Shown: positions 17,776 to 26,338, numbered from the stretch's first letter. The stretch is DNA of 64,000 nt from Legionella drozanskii LLAP-1 (GCF_001467585.1 NZ_LNXY01000027.1:257988-321987), one strand, 5' to 3'. Numbers and translations: made by a program. The notes: generated by a model from the letters alone, not told the origin.

Positions 17776-18027
17776 TTATGTTAGTCTACGTGTAGTCTGC
17801 CTTTCTTGTACTGCCTTTTGTGGGCTAGCAGCAGATATACTAGGTACATTTTTACCCCTAGCAGACGCAGCTCCCAACGCCGCTCCTCCTGCTTCATGAC
17901 CGACAGCTTGTGTTAAACTTATCTCTAATTTGCCGGACTCTAATTCTTCCAGTTTATTATCCGGTAAATTCCTAATTTGCTCTTCAAATTGAGACACCAA
18001 ATTTTTAATAAATTGTTTACGATTCAT
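17776..18027 (-). CDS. Double-glycine leader peptide precursor 1
   Basis: The protein has 83 residues. Residues 1-48 form a leader starting MNRKQFIKNLVSQFEEQI, with LPDNKLEELESG in the middle and ending VGHEAGG. The following 35 residues (AALGAASARG, then a Ser/Ala/Pro stretch, ending QERQTTRRLT) carry a net charge of about +5. The leader matches the one encoded at 18708-18905 in length and at most key positions, while the tails share nothing except the first Ala. This is the pattern of a peptide cleaved after Gly-Gly by a C39-peptidase exporter, and such an exporter is encoded divergently at 20951. AAGGG lies about seven bases before the ATG. Antimicrobial or signalling activity is inferred. 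No modification enzyme is seen nearby. Confidence 0.75.
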   Translation of the reverse strand: MNRKQFIKNLVSQFEEQIRNLPDNKLEELESGKLEISLTQAVGHEAGGAALGAASARGKNVPSISAASPQKAVQERQTTRRLT

Positions 18028-18098
18028 AATTTTGCCCTTCTCTAATCTAGCAATCTAAATTGCAATCATAATAAGCATTCAGTCGAATCCTTGAATGA

Positions 18099-18272
18099 CT
18101 ACATTATTATGAATTTTCCGATAGATTTCAGCTTACCGCCAGCGCTATTCCATCTTACAATCGGAGCTAACTTGCCCAAATCTGCTAGACAAAATTCCTT
18201 AAGAGAAGCGGTATATTCCTTGTAGCCTACCAAATTTGAAGCACCATAAAATCAACTTTGATTATTAATCAT
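18099..18272 (-). pseudogene. Small reading frame with an internal stop; possible decayed peptide gene
   Basis: From an ATG at 18270-18272 the frame reads six codons, a TGA, and then 50 open codons to a TAG. The open part has protein-like composition: GYKEYTASLKEF, CLADLGKLAP and RWNSAGG, ending KLKSIGKFIIM. A single TGG-to-TGA change would explain the stop. It lies between two leader-peptide genes on the same strand and itself contains Ala-Gly-Gly followed by a cationic tail. The first part does not resemble the 48-residue leader, so I cannot assign it to that family. It could be a chance frame. Confidence 0.35.
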
Positions 18273-18391
18273 CCTAACTAGTCAGCTAAAAAAATATAGC
18301 TCATATTACAGTGTAGCTCATCTATGTTCATCTGCAATATTTTTCCTGAAATTGGATTTTTTAATTATCATATTTTTGTCTTAATTTGAAG

Positions 18392-18420
18392 AAAAAAAAT
18401 CAGCCATAGCTGATTTTTTT
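18392..18420 (-). terminator. Intrinsic terminator after the decayed precursor
   Basis: The stem AAATCAGC / GCTGATTT on a four-base loop (CATA) is flanked by A and T runs, giving a U-tract of eight or more on the minus strand. It is nearly the same element as the terminator at 17725-17749, so the duplication of the precursor genes included their terminators. Confidence 0.75.
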
Positions 18421-18430
18421 AAGCTGTATT

Positions 18431-18640
18431 CTAGGGTCTTTTTGTTTCACGTCTCATTGCTGTTGGAGTATTGGGTTCTACCCCTAATGCCAGCAGCACC
18501 ACCGGCCTCTATACCTACTGATTGTGTTAATTTTATCTCCAGCTTTCCAGATTCCAAATCCTTTATTTATGCTCTAATAAGTACATAATTTTCTCTTCAA
18601 ACTGAGACACCAAATTTTTAATCACTTGTTTACGATTAAT
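18431..18640 (-). pseudogene. Decayed third leader peptide precursor
   Basis: The minus strand from 18640 reads INRKQVIKNLVSQFEEKI, clearly the same leader, but the start codon is ATT where the intact genes have ATG. A GGAG ribosome site remains eight bases upstream. After 25 codons a one-base deletion (at about 18565) causes a TAA stop. Shifting frame restores KDLESGKLEIKLTQSVGIE then AGGAAGIRGR. With the missing base restored the leader is again exactly 48 residues to AGG. Further on, one frame stops at TGA, while another ends MRRETKRP, suggesting a second frameshift in the tail. Three lesions argue for a dead gene rather than a sequencing error. Confidence 0.8.
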
Positions 18641-18671
18641 AACTCTATCTCCAAAAATTATAACGGTAGAA

Positions 18672-18697
18672 AAAGGCTATTAAAGGTGTTAGCCTTT
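18672..18697 (-). terminator. Likely terminator after precursor 2
   Basis: The stem AAAGGCTA / TAGCCTTT is eight base pairs on a ten-base loop and is followed by TTTTC on the minus strand. It begins ten bases after the stop of the precursor at 18708. The U-tract is short, so termination may be partial and transcription may run on into the decayed copy. Confidence 0.55.
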
Positions 18698-18707
18698 ATC
18701 CTCTTAA

Positions 18708-18905
18708 TTACAATCTACGCCTAGGGGGGCCGTAGGTTTTCTTAATTTCTGGACGCTTAGCACCCCCTGCTTCTTTTCCTACAACGCGTATGAAACTTAT
18801 TTCAAATTTAGTAGACTCTAGCTCCTCTAATTTTTTATCCGGTAAATGACTAATATAATCTTCAAACTGCGACACTAAAGAATGAATGGCTTTCTTACGG
18901 TTCAT
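18708..18905 (-). CDS. Double-glycine leader peptide precursor 2 (short Pro/Arg-rich core)
   Basis: The protein has 65 residues starting at the ATG at 18903-18905, which has AGGA eight bases upstream; a longer frame from 18920 lacks a ribosome site. The leader (MNRKKAIHSLVSQFEDYI, LPDKKLEELEST, VGKEAGG) is again 48 residues. The predicted core is AKRPEIKKTYGPPRRRL: 17 residues, net charge about +6, three Pro. The end PPRRRL recalls the PPHPRL end of apidaecins, proline-rich peptides that trap release factors on the ribosome; this likeness is short and may be coincidence. Export and cleavage by the C39 ABC transporter encoded at 20951 is the natural expectation. Confidence 0.75.
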   Translation of the reverse strand: MNRKKAIHSLVSQFEDYISHLPDKKLEELESTKFEISFIRVVGKEAGGAKRPEIKKTYGPPRRRL

Positions 18906-19234
18906 AACACAATTCCTCATGTTCTATAGCATCAGAAAAAATGCTAAATCATAAAAAATAACATTGCTATTCATCCGTGAATGATTCATTTTTTAAATTC
19001 ATAGGTTGTTAAAATTTAATAGGTATTTCTAAGTTTAGTTCAAACTTTTTTTGTCTGCAAAATAACGTTTATTATCTGCGATAATTGTGAGAGCTGTCAT
19101 GGTGTAGCTAGTCCATAAGCGTGATAAATAGGGAAGTCATAAGTTTAGCGGACAAAATGGCCCAAAATATGCTTTATTAAATAAAGTTGTGAAGGCAACA
19201 AAAATTTCATTACACTTCTGGAGGGGATAGGTTT
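18906..19234. other. Divergent intergenic region between precursor and exporter genes
   Basis: These 329 bases of AT-rich DNA separate the minus-strand precursor genes from the plus-strand exporter operon. They must hold both promoters, but I find no -35/-10 pair good enough to call. A strong ribosome site (GGAGGGG) precedes the ATG at 19235. I see no reading frame, tRNA or strong inverted repeat. Confidence 0.5.
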
Positions 19235-19684
19235 ATGGAAAAAACTATCGCTGAAAACCTAGAAATTTTTAGTTTCTTAAAAAAACTCGATTTTTTTAGT
19301 ATGTTAAATAAAAATGCATTATGGCCCTTGGTCGATCTTGCAACTGTCCGCAGCTATGCCCCAAACGAAATATTTATTACCGAAGGCGATAATCCCGTAG
19401 GTATTTTCATTTTGCGCAAAGGTAATGTACAAGTTTTTAAAACCTTGCGTGACAACAAAGAATTACCCATCACTACACTCGGCATCGGCCAAATTATTGG
19501 CGAGATATCCGTTATTGATAAGCTAAAAACAACCGCTTCTGTCCGTGCTATTGATGAAGTCGAGTGTATTTTTATTTCGGAATGGGATTTTACAACACAA
19601 ATACACGCTTACCCTGAAATTGGCCTACAACTCTTACCAATTTTGGCCTCTCGCATTCGAATTATGTATGAGAAAATAGAATGA
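19235..19684 (+). CDS. Cyclic-nucleotide-binding-domain protein of the exporter operon
   Basis: The protein has 149 residues: one cNMP-binding beta-roll (about residues 20-135) and no DNA-binding domain. It has ITEGDNPVGIFILRKGNVQVFK and the phosphate-binding cassette IGEISVIDKLKTTASVRA. The Arg that holds the cyclic phosphate in CRP is Thr here, so ligand binding is doubtful. NHLM-type export clusters often carry a cNMP-like domain, fused or separate, next to the ABC proteins. Its stop overlaps the start of the membrane-fusion protein gene by four bases. A regulatory or structural role in the exporter is likely. Confidence 0.8.
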   Translation: MEKTIAENLEIFSFLKKLDFFSMLNKNALWPLVDLATVRSYAPNEIFITEGDNPVGIFILRKGNVQVFKTLRDNKELPITTLGIGQIIGEISVIDKLKTTASVRAIDEVECIFISEWDFTTQIHAYPEIGLQLLPILASRIRIMYEKIE

Positions 19685-20958
19685 AAGACCCAGAACTCTA
19701 CCGCAAGGAGGCGGTTGAAGCGGCTCAGGAGCGTGATGAATTTCAACATGCCATACGCATCATCACTCCCAAAGCATGGATCTATTTAATTATTTTTTTA
19801 ATCATCTTTGCCGGCTGCATACTATGGTTAATATTTGGGCGTATTACCACTTTAGTTCAAGGCCAAGGCATCGTCCTTGCCAAAAATGCAGCGATTCTCA
19901 ATGTAATGTCTCCTATTTCAGGCGGATATGTTAAAGCCATACTCGTAACTCCTGGCATGAAAATTAAACAAGGCCAAATCATAGCCACTTTAATTAATCC
20001 AAACATGGCTGCTGAAGCGAAAGAATTGCGCAAATTTATTGAACAAGAAAAAACCAAATTAAATACCTTGAGCACCACGGCAAAAAAGGAAATTGATACA
20101 CGCTTAAAACGAATTCAAGAATCAATTAATTATGCTCAAACTATAAATGCCAATTTAAAAGAGAAAAAAGATCATCTTGAAGCGCTACTAAAAATTCAGG
20201 AAGGCGCCTTTAAAAAAGGGATTTTATCTCGTCTCGAATTAAATGATATGCAAGTTGCCTATTATGATGCGAAAGAACAAATCAGCAAAAATCTGAATAC
20301 CCTTGTAGAACTGAATCAAAATAAAAATGACTATATCGAAACCTGGAATACCAAGTTAAGGGAACAGCAAGATAAGGTTTCTCAATCTGAATTTAACCTT
20401 CGCAAGATTTTAGAAAATCTCCATTTAACGGAAAGCGTTACCAGTCCCGTAGATGGAGTGATAGCGGCTAACTATGTAAAAGAAGGCGATTTTTTACCTG
20501 AGAAACAAACCTTAACTAACATCATCACCTATAGCAATGACCTGGAAACTGTTGCCTTTTTTAATGCTGATGAGGGTAAAAAAATCAAAGTCGGCATGGC
20601 GGCAAAAGTTTTTCCCAAACATGTGAATCCCTTGGAATTTGGTGGAATTGTAGGCACAGTGACTTATATTAGCGAATTGCCTATCGATCCTCAAAGCATC
20701 GAAAGCACCCTCGAAAACCAACGATTAGTTGAAAAATTTATTCAGAGTGGTCCGGTTTTTAAAGCAAAAATTGCACTGACTCACTCGCCGGATACACCAA
20801 GTGGATACCTGTGGACTACCTCAAGTGGCCCCAAAGAAAAATTGTCGATTGGTTCTGTGGCTAATGTGGGCATTGTCATCAAAAAACAGCACCCAATTAA
20901 TATTATAATTCCGGTAATCGAATCTGCAAAAAATTGGATGATAGGAAAAAATGATTAA
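19681..20958 (+). CDS. HlyD-type membrane-fusion protein, NHLM bacteriocin-export type
   Basis: The protein has 425 residues. A cytoplasmic N-terminus (1-33) precedes one membrane helix (about 34-56, IYLIIFLIIFAGCILWLIF). A lipoyl/barrel-sandwich half (MSPISGGYVKAILVTPGMKIKQGQ), a long coiled coil (about 120-235) and the second lipoyl half (VTSPVDGVIAANYVKEGDFL) follow. This is the order of membrane-fusion proteins that link an inner-membrane ABC exporter to the outer membrane. It overlaps both neighbours, showing a single translational unit. No TolC-type gene is in the window, so an outer-membrane channel encoded elsewhere would be needed. Confidence 0.88.
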   Translation: MKDPELYRKEAVEAAQERDEFQHAIRIITPKAWIYLIIFLIIFAGCILWLIFGRITTLVQGQGIVLAKNAAILNVMSPISGGYVKAILVTPGMKIKQGQIIATLINPNMAAEAKELRKFIEQEKTKLNTLSTTAKKEIDTRLKRIQESINYAQTINANLKEKKDHLEALLKIQEGAFKKGILSRLELNDMQVAYYDAKEQISKNLNTLVELNQNKNDYIETWNTKLREQQDKVSQSEFNLRKILENLHLTESVTSPVDGVIAANYVKEGDFLPEKQTLTNIITYSNDLETVAFFNADEGKKIKVGMAAKVFPKHVNPLEFGGIVGTVTYISELPIDPQSIESTLENQRLVEKFIQSGPVFKAKIALTHSPDTPSGYLWTTSSGPKEKLSIGSVANVGIVIKKQHPINIIIPVIESAKNWMIGKND

Positions 20959-23131
20959 ATTCGATTTTGATCAAGGACTGATGCAGGTTCACCACAAACG
21001 GGTGAAGACTCCTAGTATTTTGCAAATGGATGTGATGGAGTGTGGTGCAGTATGTCTCTCCATTATTCTAGCCTATTACGGTTTACATATTTCTTCAGAA
21101 ACTGCACGCGAAGCTTGTGGCGTAACGCGTGATGGTTCCAAAGCAATCAATATTATTAAAGCAGCCCGCAATTTAGGAATGAAAGCCGAAGGCAAACGTA
21201 TTAAAGATATCGACTCCTTGGGCTACCTGCCAACACCTTTTATCGTTTTTTGGAAATTTGAACATTTCATCGTTATTGAAGGCATTATAAAAAATAAAAT
21301 TTATATCAATGATCCGGCAACTGGGCCGCGAGTTATCACGCTTAACGAGTTTAATAAAGGTTATACGGGGGTTGTTTTAAGCATTAGACCCGGTGAAGAA
21401 TTTAAACCAAGTGGAAAAAAAGAAAAATCGGTTTTCGGCTTACTTCGTGATTATCTTAAAGGCGATTTTATCGAGCTTAGCTATCTTTTATTTGCCTCTG
21501 CCCTACTTTCAATTCCTCAAGCTTCTCTTGCTTTATTTATCGAGTTTTTTGTCGATAATATTATTATAAAAAATCAAGAACATTGGATGCTTGGATTTAC
21601 GCTGAGTATGGCTTTCACCATAGCTTGTATGATCTTCCTTCTTTGGGTTCAGCAATATTATTTAGTGCTTTATAAAATAAGATTTTCAATTAAAAAAATC
21701 CCGGAATTTTTTAATACACTTTTACATTTACCAATGTCATTCTATATCCAAAGATCTACTGGAGATATTTCCAATCGCCTTTATATTTTTGATGAAATAG
21801 CCGCGAAAATTACAGAAGGATTTTCGGAAGGTATTATGAATAGCTTAAGTATAATCATTTATACCTTGATTATTCTATTAATTAATAAAACTATCGGATT
21901 AATCACCATTCTTATTACAATTATCAATTTTGCAGCGATTATTATTACTAAACGACTCATCATTGATCTAGGTCGTCGATTTTCTCAAGATCAGGCCAAG
22001 ATGCACAGTATCGAATACAGTGGAGTTCAAATGATGGAAGCACTGAAATTCATGAATGGCGAAAACCGCTTTTTCTTGCGTTGGTTAAGCTATAAATCAA
22101 AGTTAATTGATTCACAACAAAAAATTGATCTTTATACCTCCTTAATCTCCTTACTTCCTAGTGTGTTGTACTTTCTTAATTTGGTTCTGTTAATTATTTT
22201 AGGAGCTCATTTTGTCATGCAAGGCACAATGACAGTCGGAGGAGTTATTGCAATCTATACCTTATTACTTCTTTACTCAGGACCTGTAATCGGTATTGTT
22301 GAAAATTTTTTGAAAATCAATGAATTAAAAGGCGATTTACTGCGAGTTAATGATGTTCTACAGTATAAAACTCGCCAAGAAAGCGGCGAAATCGATCAAA
22401 TAAAATCAACTAATTTAGTAGATATTAAAGAAGTATATTTTGGTTATTGCAAATTAGAAGCGCCTATTTTAACTGATATCAATATTGCTCTAAAAAAAGG
22501 TAATAAGGTTGCCATAACTGGTATGTCTGGTGGTGGAAAATCATCTTTATTTAATTTAATTACGGGACTTTATGAGCCCTGGTTCGGAAACATTTACTTA
22601 AGTGGTAAAAATATAAAAAATTACTCCTCAGATGAATTATTTAAGCTAATTTCTTATGTCGATCAAAATATCTTTCTTTTTGAGGGAACAATTAGAGATA
22701 ACCTCACCATGTGGGACAGATCTGTCGATGATAAAACGATCGTTGAAGCACTGAAGACTGCATGCATTTACGATGCAGTGGCGATGAAAGGCGGATTAGA
22801 TTATCGCATTCTTGAGGGCGGTTCTAATATAAGCCTCGGACAAGCTCAACGCATCGAAATTGCTCGCGCCTTAATTAAGCAACCTCAATTGATTCTCCTT
22901 GATGAAGCAACCTCGGCGCTTGATTCAGTAACCGAAGCCCAAATCTACAAAAATTTGGGTCAAATTAATTGCAGCTTTTTTATTGTGGCTCATCGATTAA
23001 GCGCAATTAAACACTGTAATGAAATTATCGTCATTGAAGATGGCTCAATTATTGAACGGGGAACTCATGAGGAATTACTTCAATTAGATGGAAGATACAG
23101 GCAATTCATTGAAAAGGATTACTTATTATGA
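20951..23131 (+). CDS. Peptidase-containing ABC exporter (C39 peptidase, membrane, ATPase)
   Basis: The protein has 726 residues. The N-terminal C39 peptidase (about 15-145) keeps the oxyanion Gln25 and catalytic Cys31 (QMDVMECGAVC), His105 (KFEHFIVIE) and Asp121 (YINDP), so it should be active against double-glycine leaders. The membrane domain has six helices (about 170-460). The ATPase has Walker A GMSGGGKSS at 524, a signature changed to SLGQAQ, Walker B LILLDEATSALDS and the H-loop AHRLS. It would cut and export the peptides encoded at 17776-18027 and 18708-18905. It overlaps its neighbours by 8 and 4 bases. Confidence 0.92.
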   Translation: MIKFDFDQGLMQVHHKRVKTPSILQMDVMECGAVCLSIILAYYGLHISSETAREACGVTRDGSKAINIIKAARNLGMKAEGKRIKDIDSLGYLPTPFIVFWKFEHFIVIEGIIKNKIYINDPATGPRVITLNEFNKGYTGVVLSIRPGEEFKPSGKKEKSVFGLLRDYLKGDFIELSYLLFASALLSIPQASLALFIEFFVDNIIIKNQEHWMLGFTLSMAFTIACMIFLLWVQQYYLVLYKIRFSIKKIPEFFNTLLHLPMSFYIQRSTGDISNRLYIFDEIAAKITEGFSEGIMNSLSIIIYTLIILLINKTIGLITILITIINFAAIIITKRLIIDLGRRFSQDQAKMHSIEYSGVQMMEALKFMNGENRFFLRWLSYKSKLIDSQQKIDLYTSLISLLPSVLYFLNLVLLIILGAHFVMQGTMTVGGVIAIYTLLLLYSGPVIGIVENFLKINELKGDLLRVNDVLQYKTRQESGEIDQIKSTNLVDIKEVYFGYCKLEAPILTDINIALKKGNKVAITGMSGGGKSSLFNLITGLYEPWFGNIYLSGKNIKNYSSDELFKLISYVDQNIFLFEGTIRDNLTMWDRSVDDKTIVEALKTACIYDAVAMKGGLDYRILEGGSNISLGQAQRIEIARALIKQPQLILLDEATSALDSVTEAQIYKNLGQINCSFFIVAHRLSAIKHCNEIIVIEDGSIIERGTHEELLQLDGRYRQFIEKDYLL

Positions 23132-25293
23132 ACGAAAAGGAGTATGAAAAAATTGCTCCCGGTTTATTAAAAATCCAGCAAGTCTTAGGCGATAAAGACC
23201 ATGCTAGATTTGTTTCATTCGATAAGAAAAAATTATTAATTGATGCTTGTTTACATCTGGCTGATTTATTAGGTATTACACTTGAACTTCCGAGTGGTGA
23301 TTTAGAGGATAATACCGATGAAGCAATGGATAAAATCTCTAGTTATTCAGGAATTCGCATCCAAAAGATTACTCTGGAAGATAAATGGTGGGAAAAAGAC
23401 CATGGAGTTATTCTTGCTTTTATTGATGAGTCACCTTGCGTTTTATCACCTAAGAAAAATGGAGGTTATGAGCAATCCACGCCTCTTGAAAAATTAGCGC
23501 TTTCACAAAACCAATTATCTGCTGTTAGCAACTATGCTTATTCCTTTACTAAGCCTCTACCTGACAAAATTTCTAAACTTTTCGATATATTAAAATTCTC
23601 ATTTGAGCGATTATTTTCTGACTTCAGATCTGTTTTATATTTACAATTATTTTTAAGTCTCATATTGATGAGCTTACCCATTTTCATGAGCTATTTCTTT
23701 AATAATTTTACACAATTCGTAGAGTCAAGTCAGATGACGGTATTGGGGGCATCGCTCATTATGAACACTATTATTTTCTTTTTCCTTTCTATAAATCAGA
23801 CGATCATGATGTTACATCTACGATTTAAAATTCAGATGAAACTAGAACCGGCAATCTGGGATAGACTTTTAAAACTCACACCTAAATTTTTCCGGAGATT
23901 TAATGCGGGTGATATTGCCTATCGAGCGGGTGTTATTTCTGCTATTCAAGAAATGCTCACTCAATCTTCCATCGCATCAATTTTTAGCATTATTATATCC
24001 CTCGTTTCTTTTGGTTTGATGTGTTATTACAGTTTCACACTTGCGTTTTTAGCACTATTTAGCTTTCTCATTATTGCCGCTCTGATTCTCACTCTAAGTC
24101 AACGCTTTTTAATTCATCAGCGAAATGTCTATAAGTATGTTGTGAAACAATCTGGATTTGTTTTCCAAGTCATCAGCGGGATAATTAAATTTAAAGTTTC
24201 AGCAAGTGAGTTTCGTGCATTTAATATCTGGTCTGATTATTTTTCCAACCTACTTATTGCAAAATTTAAGGCAGAAAAAATCGGCATTTACTTACATATT
24301 ATTCATGGTTCTTTACTCATGGTAATGACCTTGATTCTCTTCTGCATTTATTTTTCACAAAAAAATCAATTGCCTCTTGGTACATTTATTGCGTTTAATG
24401 CTGCATTTTCGCAGTTTTTTTCTGCTTTAATTACAATCACTACCTTTATTACTTCAATTCTTCTTATTATTCCTTTATTTGAACAATCATTAGTTATTTT
24501 CCAAGCGGACGTTGAGCCTCGCCAACGTGGTGGAACTCATGTAAAACTTGAGGGAAAAATTCAAATCAAAAACTTATCTTTTCGTTATGATGAAAATCAA
24601 CCGTTGATCTATAAAAATATCAATTTAAATATAGCTCCGGGAGAAGTTATCGGCATTACTGGTAGTTCAGGATGTGGTAAATCCACCCTTTTTCGCATTT
24701 TACTCGGTTTAGAAAAACAACTAGATGGCCAGATTTTCTATGACGATGTGAACATGGATATGATTAACTTGTCCGCCTTGCGTCAACAAATCGGCGTAGT
24801 CACTCAAAAAAGCGTACTTACACCAGGAACCATTTTGGATAATATCATTGGCAATGATAAACAACTGACGCGAAATGATGCCTGGGATATTGTTTATCAA
24901 TTAGGTCTGGAACATATGATTTCAAGCCTACCGATGGAAATGGATACTTTCATTAATGAGGGAATGCAATCATTATCTGGAGGGGAAATGCAGCGCATTG
25001 TCTTAGCCCGTGCCTTAGTGAAAAAACCAAAAATGCTTTTCCTCGATGAGGCGACAAGTGCTTTAGATAGTCAAAGTCAATTTAAAATTCAAGATTATTT
25101 ATCCAAATTGAAGGTCACGCAATTAATTATCGCCCATCGCCTTTCAACCTTACGTGGTGCAGACCGTATTCTAGTAATTCATGATGGACAAATTATCCAA
25201 GACGGTAATTTTAAACAATTGGTTAGTGAACCGGGTTATTTTGCTGAGTTAGCTCAACTTCAATTTGCGAATTTGCAACGCTTTTCTGAATAA
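23128..25293 (+). CDS. Second ABC exporter of the NHLM pair (no peptidase)
   Basis: The protein has 721 residues. The N-terminal 160 residues are a soluble domain without C39 catalytic residues. Six membrane helices (about 165-455) are followed by an ATPase with Walker A GSSGCGKST, an intact signature LSGGEMQR, Walker B MLFLDEATSALDS and the switch AHRLS. It corresponds to the NHLP permease/ATPase partner that accompanies the peptidase ABC protein in NHLM clusters. The partner's signature motif is degenerate (SLGQA), so this subunit may supply the stronger ATPase site if the two form a heterodimer. Confidence 0.88.
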   Translation: MNEKEYEKIAPGLLKIQQVLGDKDHARFVSFDKKKLLIDACLHLADLLGITLELPSGDLEDNTDEAMDKISSYSGIRIQKITLEDKWWEKDHGVILAFIDESPCVLSPKKNGGYEQSTPLEKLALSQNQLSAVSNYAYSFTKPLPDKISKLFDILKFSFERLFSDFRSVLYLQLFLSLILMSLPIFMSYFFNNFTQFVESSQMTVLGASLIMNTIIFFFLSINQTIMMLHLRFKIQMKLEPAIWDRLLKLTPKFFRRFNAGDIAYRAGVISAIQEMLTQSSIASIFSIIISLVSFGLMCYYSFTLAFLALFSFLIIAALILTLSQRFLIHQRNVYKYVVKQSGFVFQVISGIIKFKVSASEFRAFNIWSDYFSNLLIAKFKAEKIGIYLHIIHGSLLMVMTLILFCIYFSQKNQLPLGTFIAFNAAFSQFFSALITITTFITSILLIIPLFEQSLVIFQADVEPRQRGGTHVKLEGKIQIKNLSFRYDENQPLIYKNINLNIAPGEVIGITGSSGCGKSTLFRILLGLEKQLDGQIFYDDVNMDMINLSALRQQIGVVTQKSVLTPGTILDNIIGNDKQLTRNDAWDIVYQLGLEHMISSLPMEMDTFINEGMQSLSGGEMQRIVLARALVKKPKMLFLDEATSALDSQSQFKIQDYLSKLKVTQLIIAHRLSTLRGADRILVIHDGQIIQDGNFKQLVSEPGYFAELAQLQFANLQRFSE

Positions 25294-25441
25294 AAACCTA
25301 GATCGCAGCCCTCGCGGAGAGTAAGCGGAAATCCGGAAAATAATAAGATCCTCCTTTCGCGAAAGCGTCGGGACTCATGAAAAGTTTAATTTGTTTAAGT
25401 TATCCTGAGAATCTCAATACAACCAACAATAAGGTCATTTT

Positions 25442-25470
25442 TTGATCTTAAAATAAAGTTATGATACAAT
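25442..25470 (+). promoter_or_regulatory. Sigma-70-type promoter of the gene at 25538
   Basis: TTGATC and TACAAT are separated by exactly 17 bases, with the -10 ending 67 bases before the ATG. This suggests the following gene is transcribed on its own and not as the tail of the exporter operon. The rest of the 244-base gap upstream (25294-25441) shows nothing I recognise. Confidence 0.65.
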
Positions 25471-25537
25471 TAGTTCTCGTTAAACGCTAAAGCTCCGTAA
25501 CTTAATCACCAAAAAAAACGTTATAAGGAATGTAAAC

Positions 25538-26338
25538 ATGAAATTCTTTAACAACAATTCTCCACTAAATGATGAAGATGCTACTATCGTAAAAGATAAA
25601 GAAAAATCTTCCGTGAAAAAAAATTCGCCCTTTTTACCAGACACTTTCCGGGCAGCATTAAATAATATGCAATCTGAGGAATTATTATCTCAATACTTGG
25701 AAAAGCAAGCGCAACGTCACCCCGAAGAATATCGTGAGGCCATCCAAGACTTCGTCAAAGATAAACTAGCAAGTCGGACGGGTTTGATGCGTCACGTCAG
25801 TTTTTTTGATCCAAAGAATACCTCGGAATTAGAATTTTTTAATGTCGTGCAAGGATTTATGGATTTAGGATTTGATCGATTTTCTTCTTTCGGCATGACC
25901 TGTCTCGTTATAGGTGGCGGTATGTTGGGTACGCAATCAATAAAACCACCTATTGAGAATGTTCATGACTTACAGCATCCTATGTTTCATACAGCCGCCT
26001 TTAATAGGGATCGCTCTAAATCAAAAAACTCTGCAGCTCATGATAAATTAGTAGAGCGTCTAGTCGATCAGATTATGATGGGCCGCGATGAGCTTGAGAA
26101 AGAAGATATCTTAGCGTTTGCGGATGAGATTGAAAAGAAACATCCTGTTGCTGGTCCAAGCAAAATAGGACAATATCTTTTAAAACAACTTCAAATTTTG
26201 GCTTTCAATAATTTGAAAACGGTATGTGGTGACAAACTGACTAAGAAAGATCTAATGGACTTCTATCAAGGCACTCTATTTTATGCCGTTGCTGAACCAG
26301 CCTCGGTTGCTCCTAGAGTTATGGCCTTACGAATGTAG
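25538..26338 (+). CDS. Protein of unknown function next to the exporter operon
   Basis: The protein has 266 residues and I do not recognise it. The first 35 residues are Lys/Asp/Ser-rich and probably disordered. The remainder is mixed helical, with AALNNMQSEELLSQYLEKQA, a hydrophobic patch FGMTCLVIGGGMLGT near 125-140 that is too short for a sure membrane helix, and a charged helical part (170-210). There is no signal peptide. AAGGAATG lies just before the ATG. It has its own promoter 70 bases upstream and a strong hairpin after its stop, so it is a single-gene unit. Possible roles include a Dot/Icm effector or an accessory of the peptide island; nothing in the sequence decides. Confidence 0.7.
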   Translation: MKFFNNNSPLNDEDATIVKDKEKSSVKKNSPFLPDTFRAALNNMQSEELLSQYLEKQAQRHPEEYREAIQDFVKDKLASRTGLMRHVSFFDPKNTSELEFFNVVQGFMDLGFDRFSSFGMTCLVIGGGMLGTQSIKPPIENVHDLQHPMFHTAAFNRDRSKSKNSAAHDKLVERLVDQIMMGRDELEKEDILAFADEIEKKHPVAGPSKIGQYLLKQLQILAFNNLKTVCGDKLTKKDLMDFYQGTLFYAVAEPASVAPRVMALRM

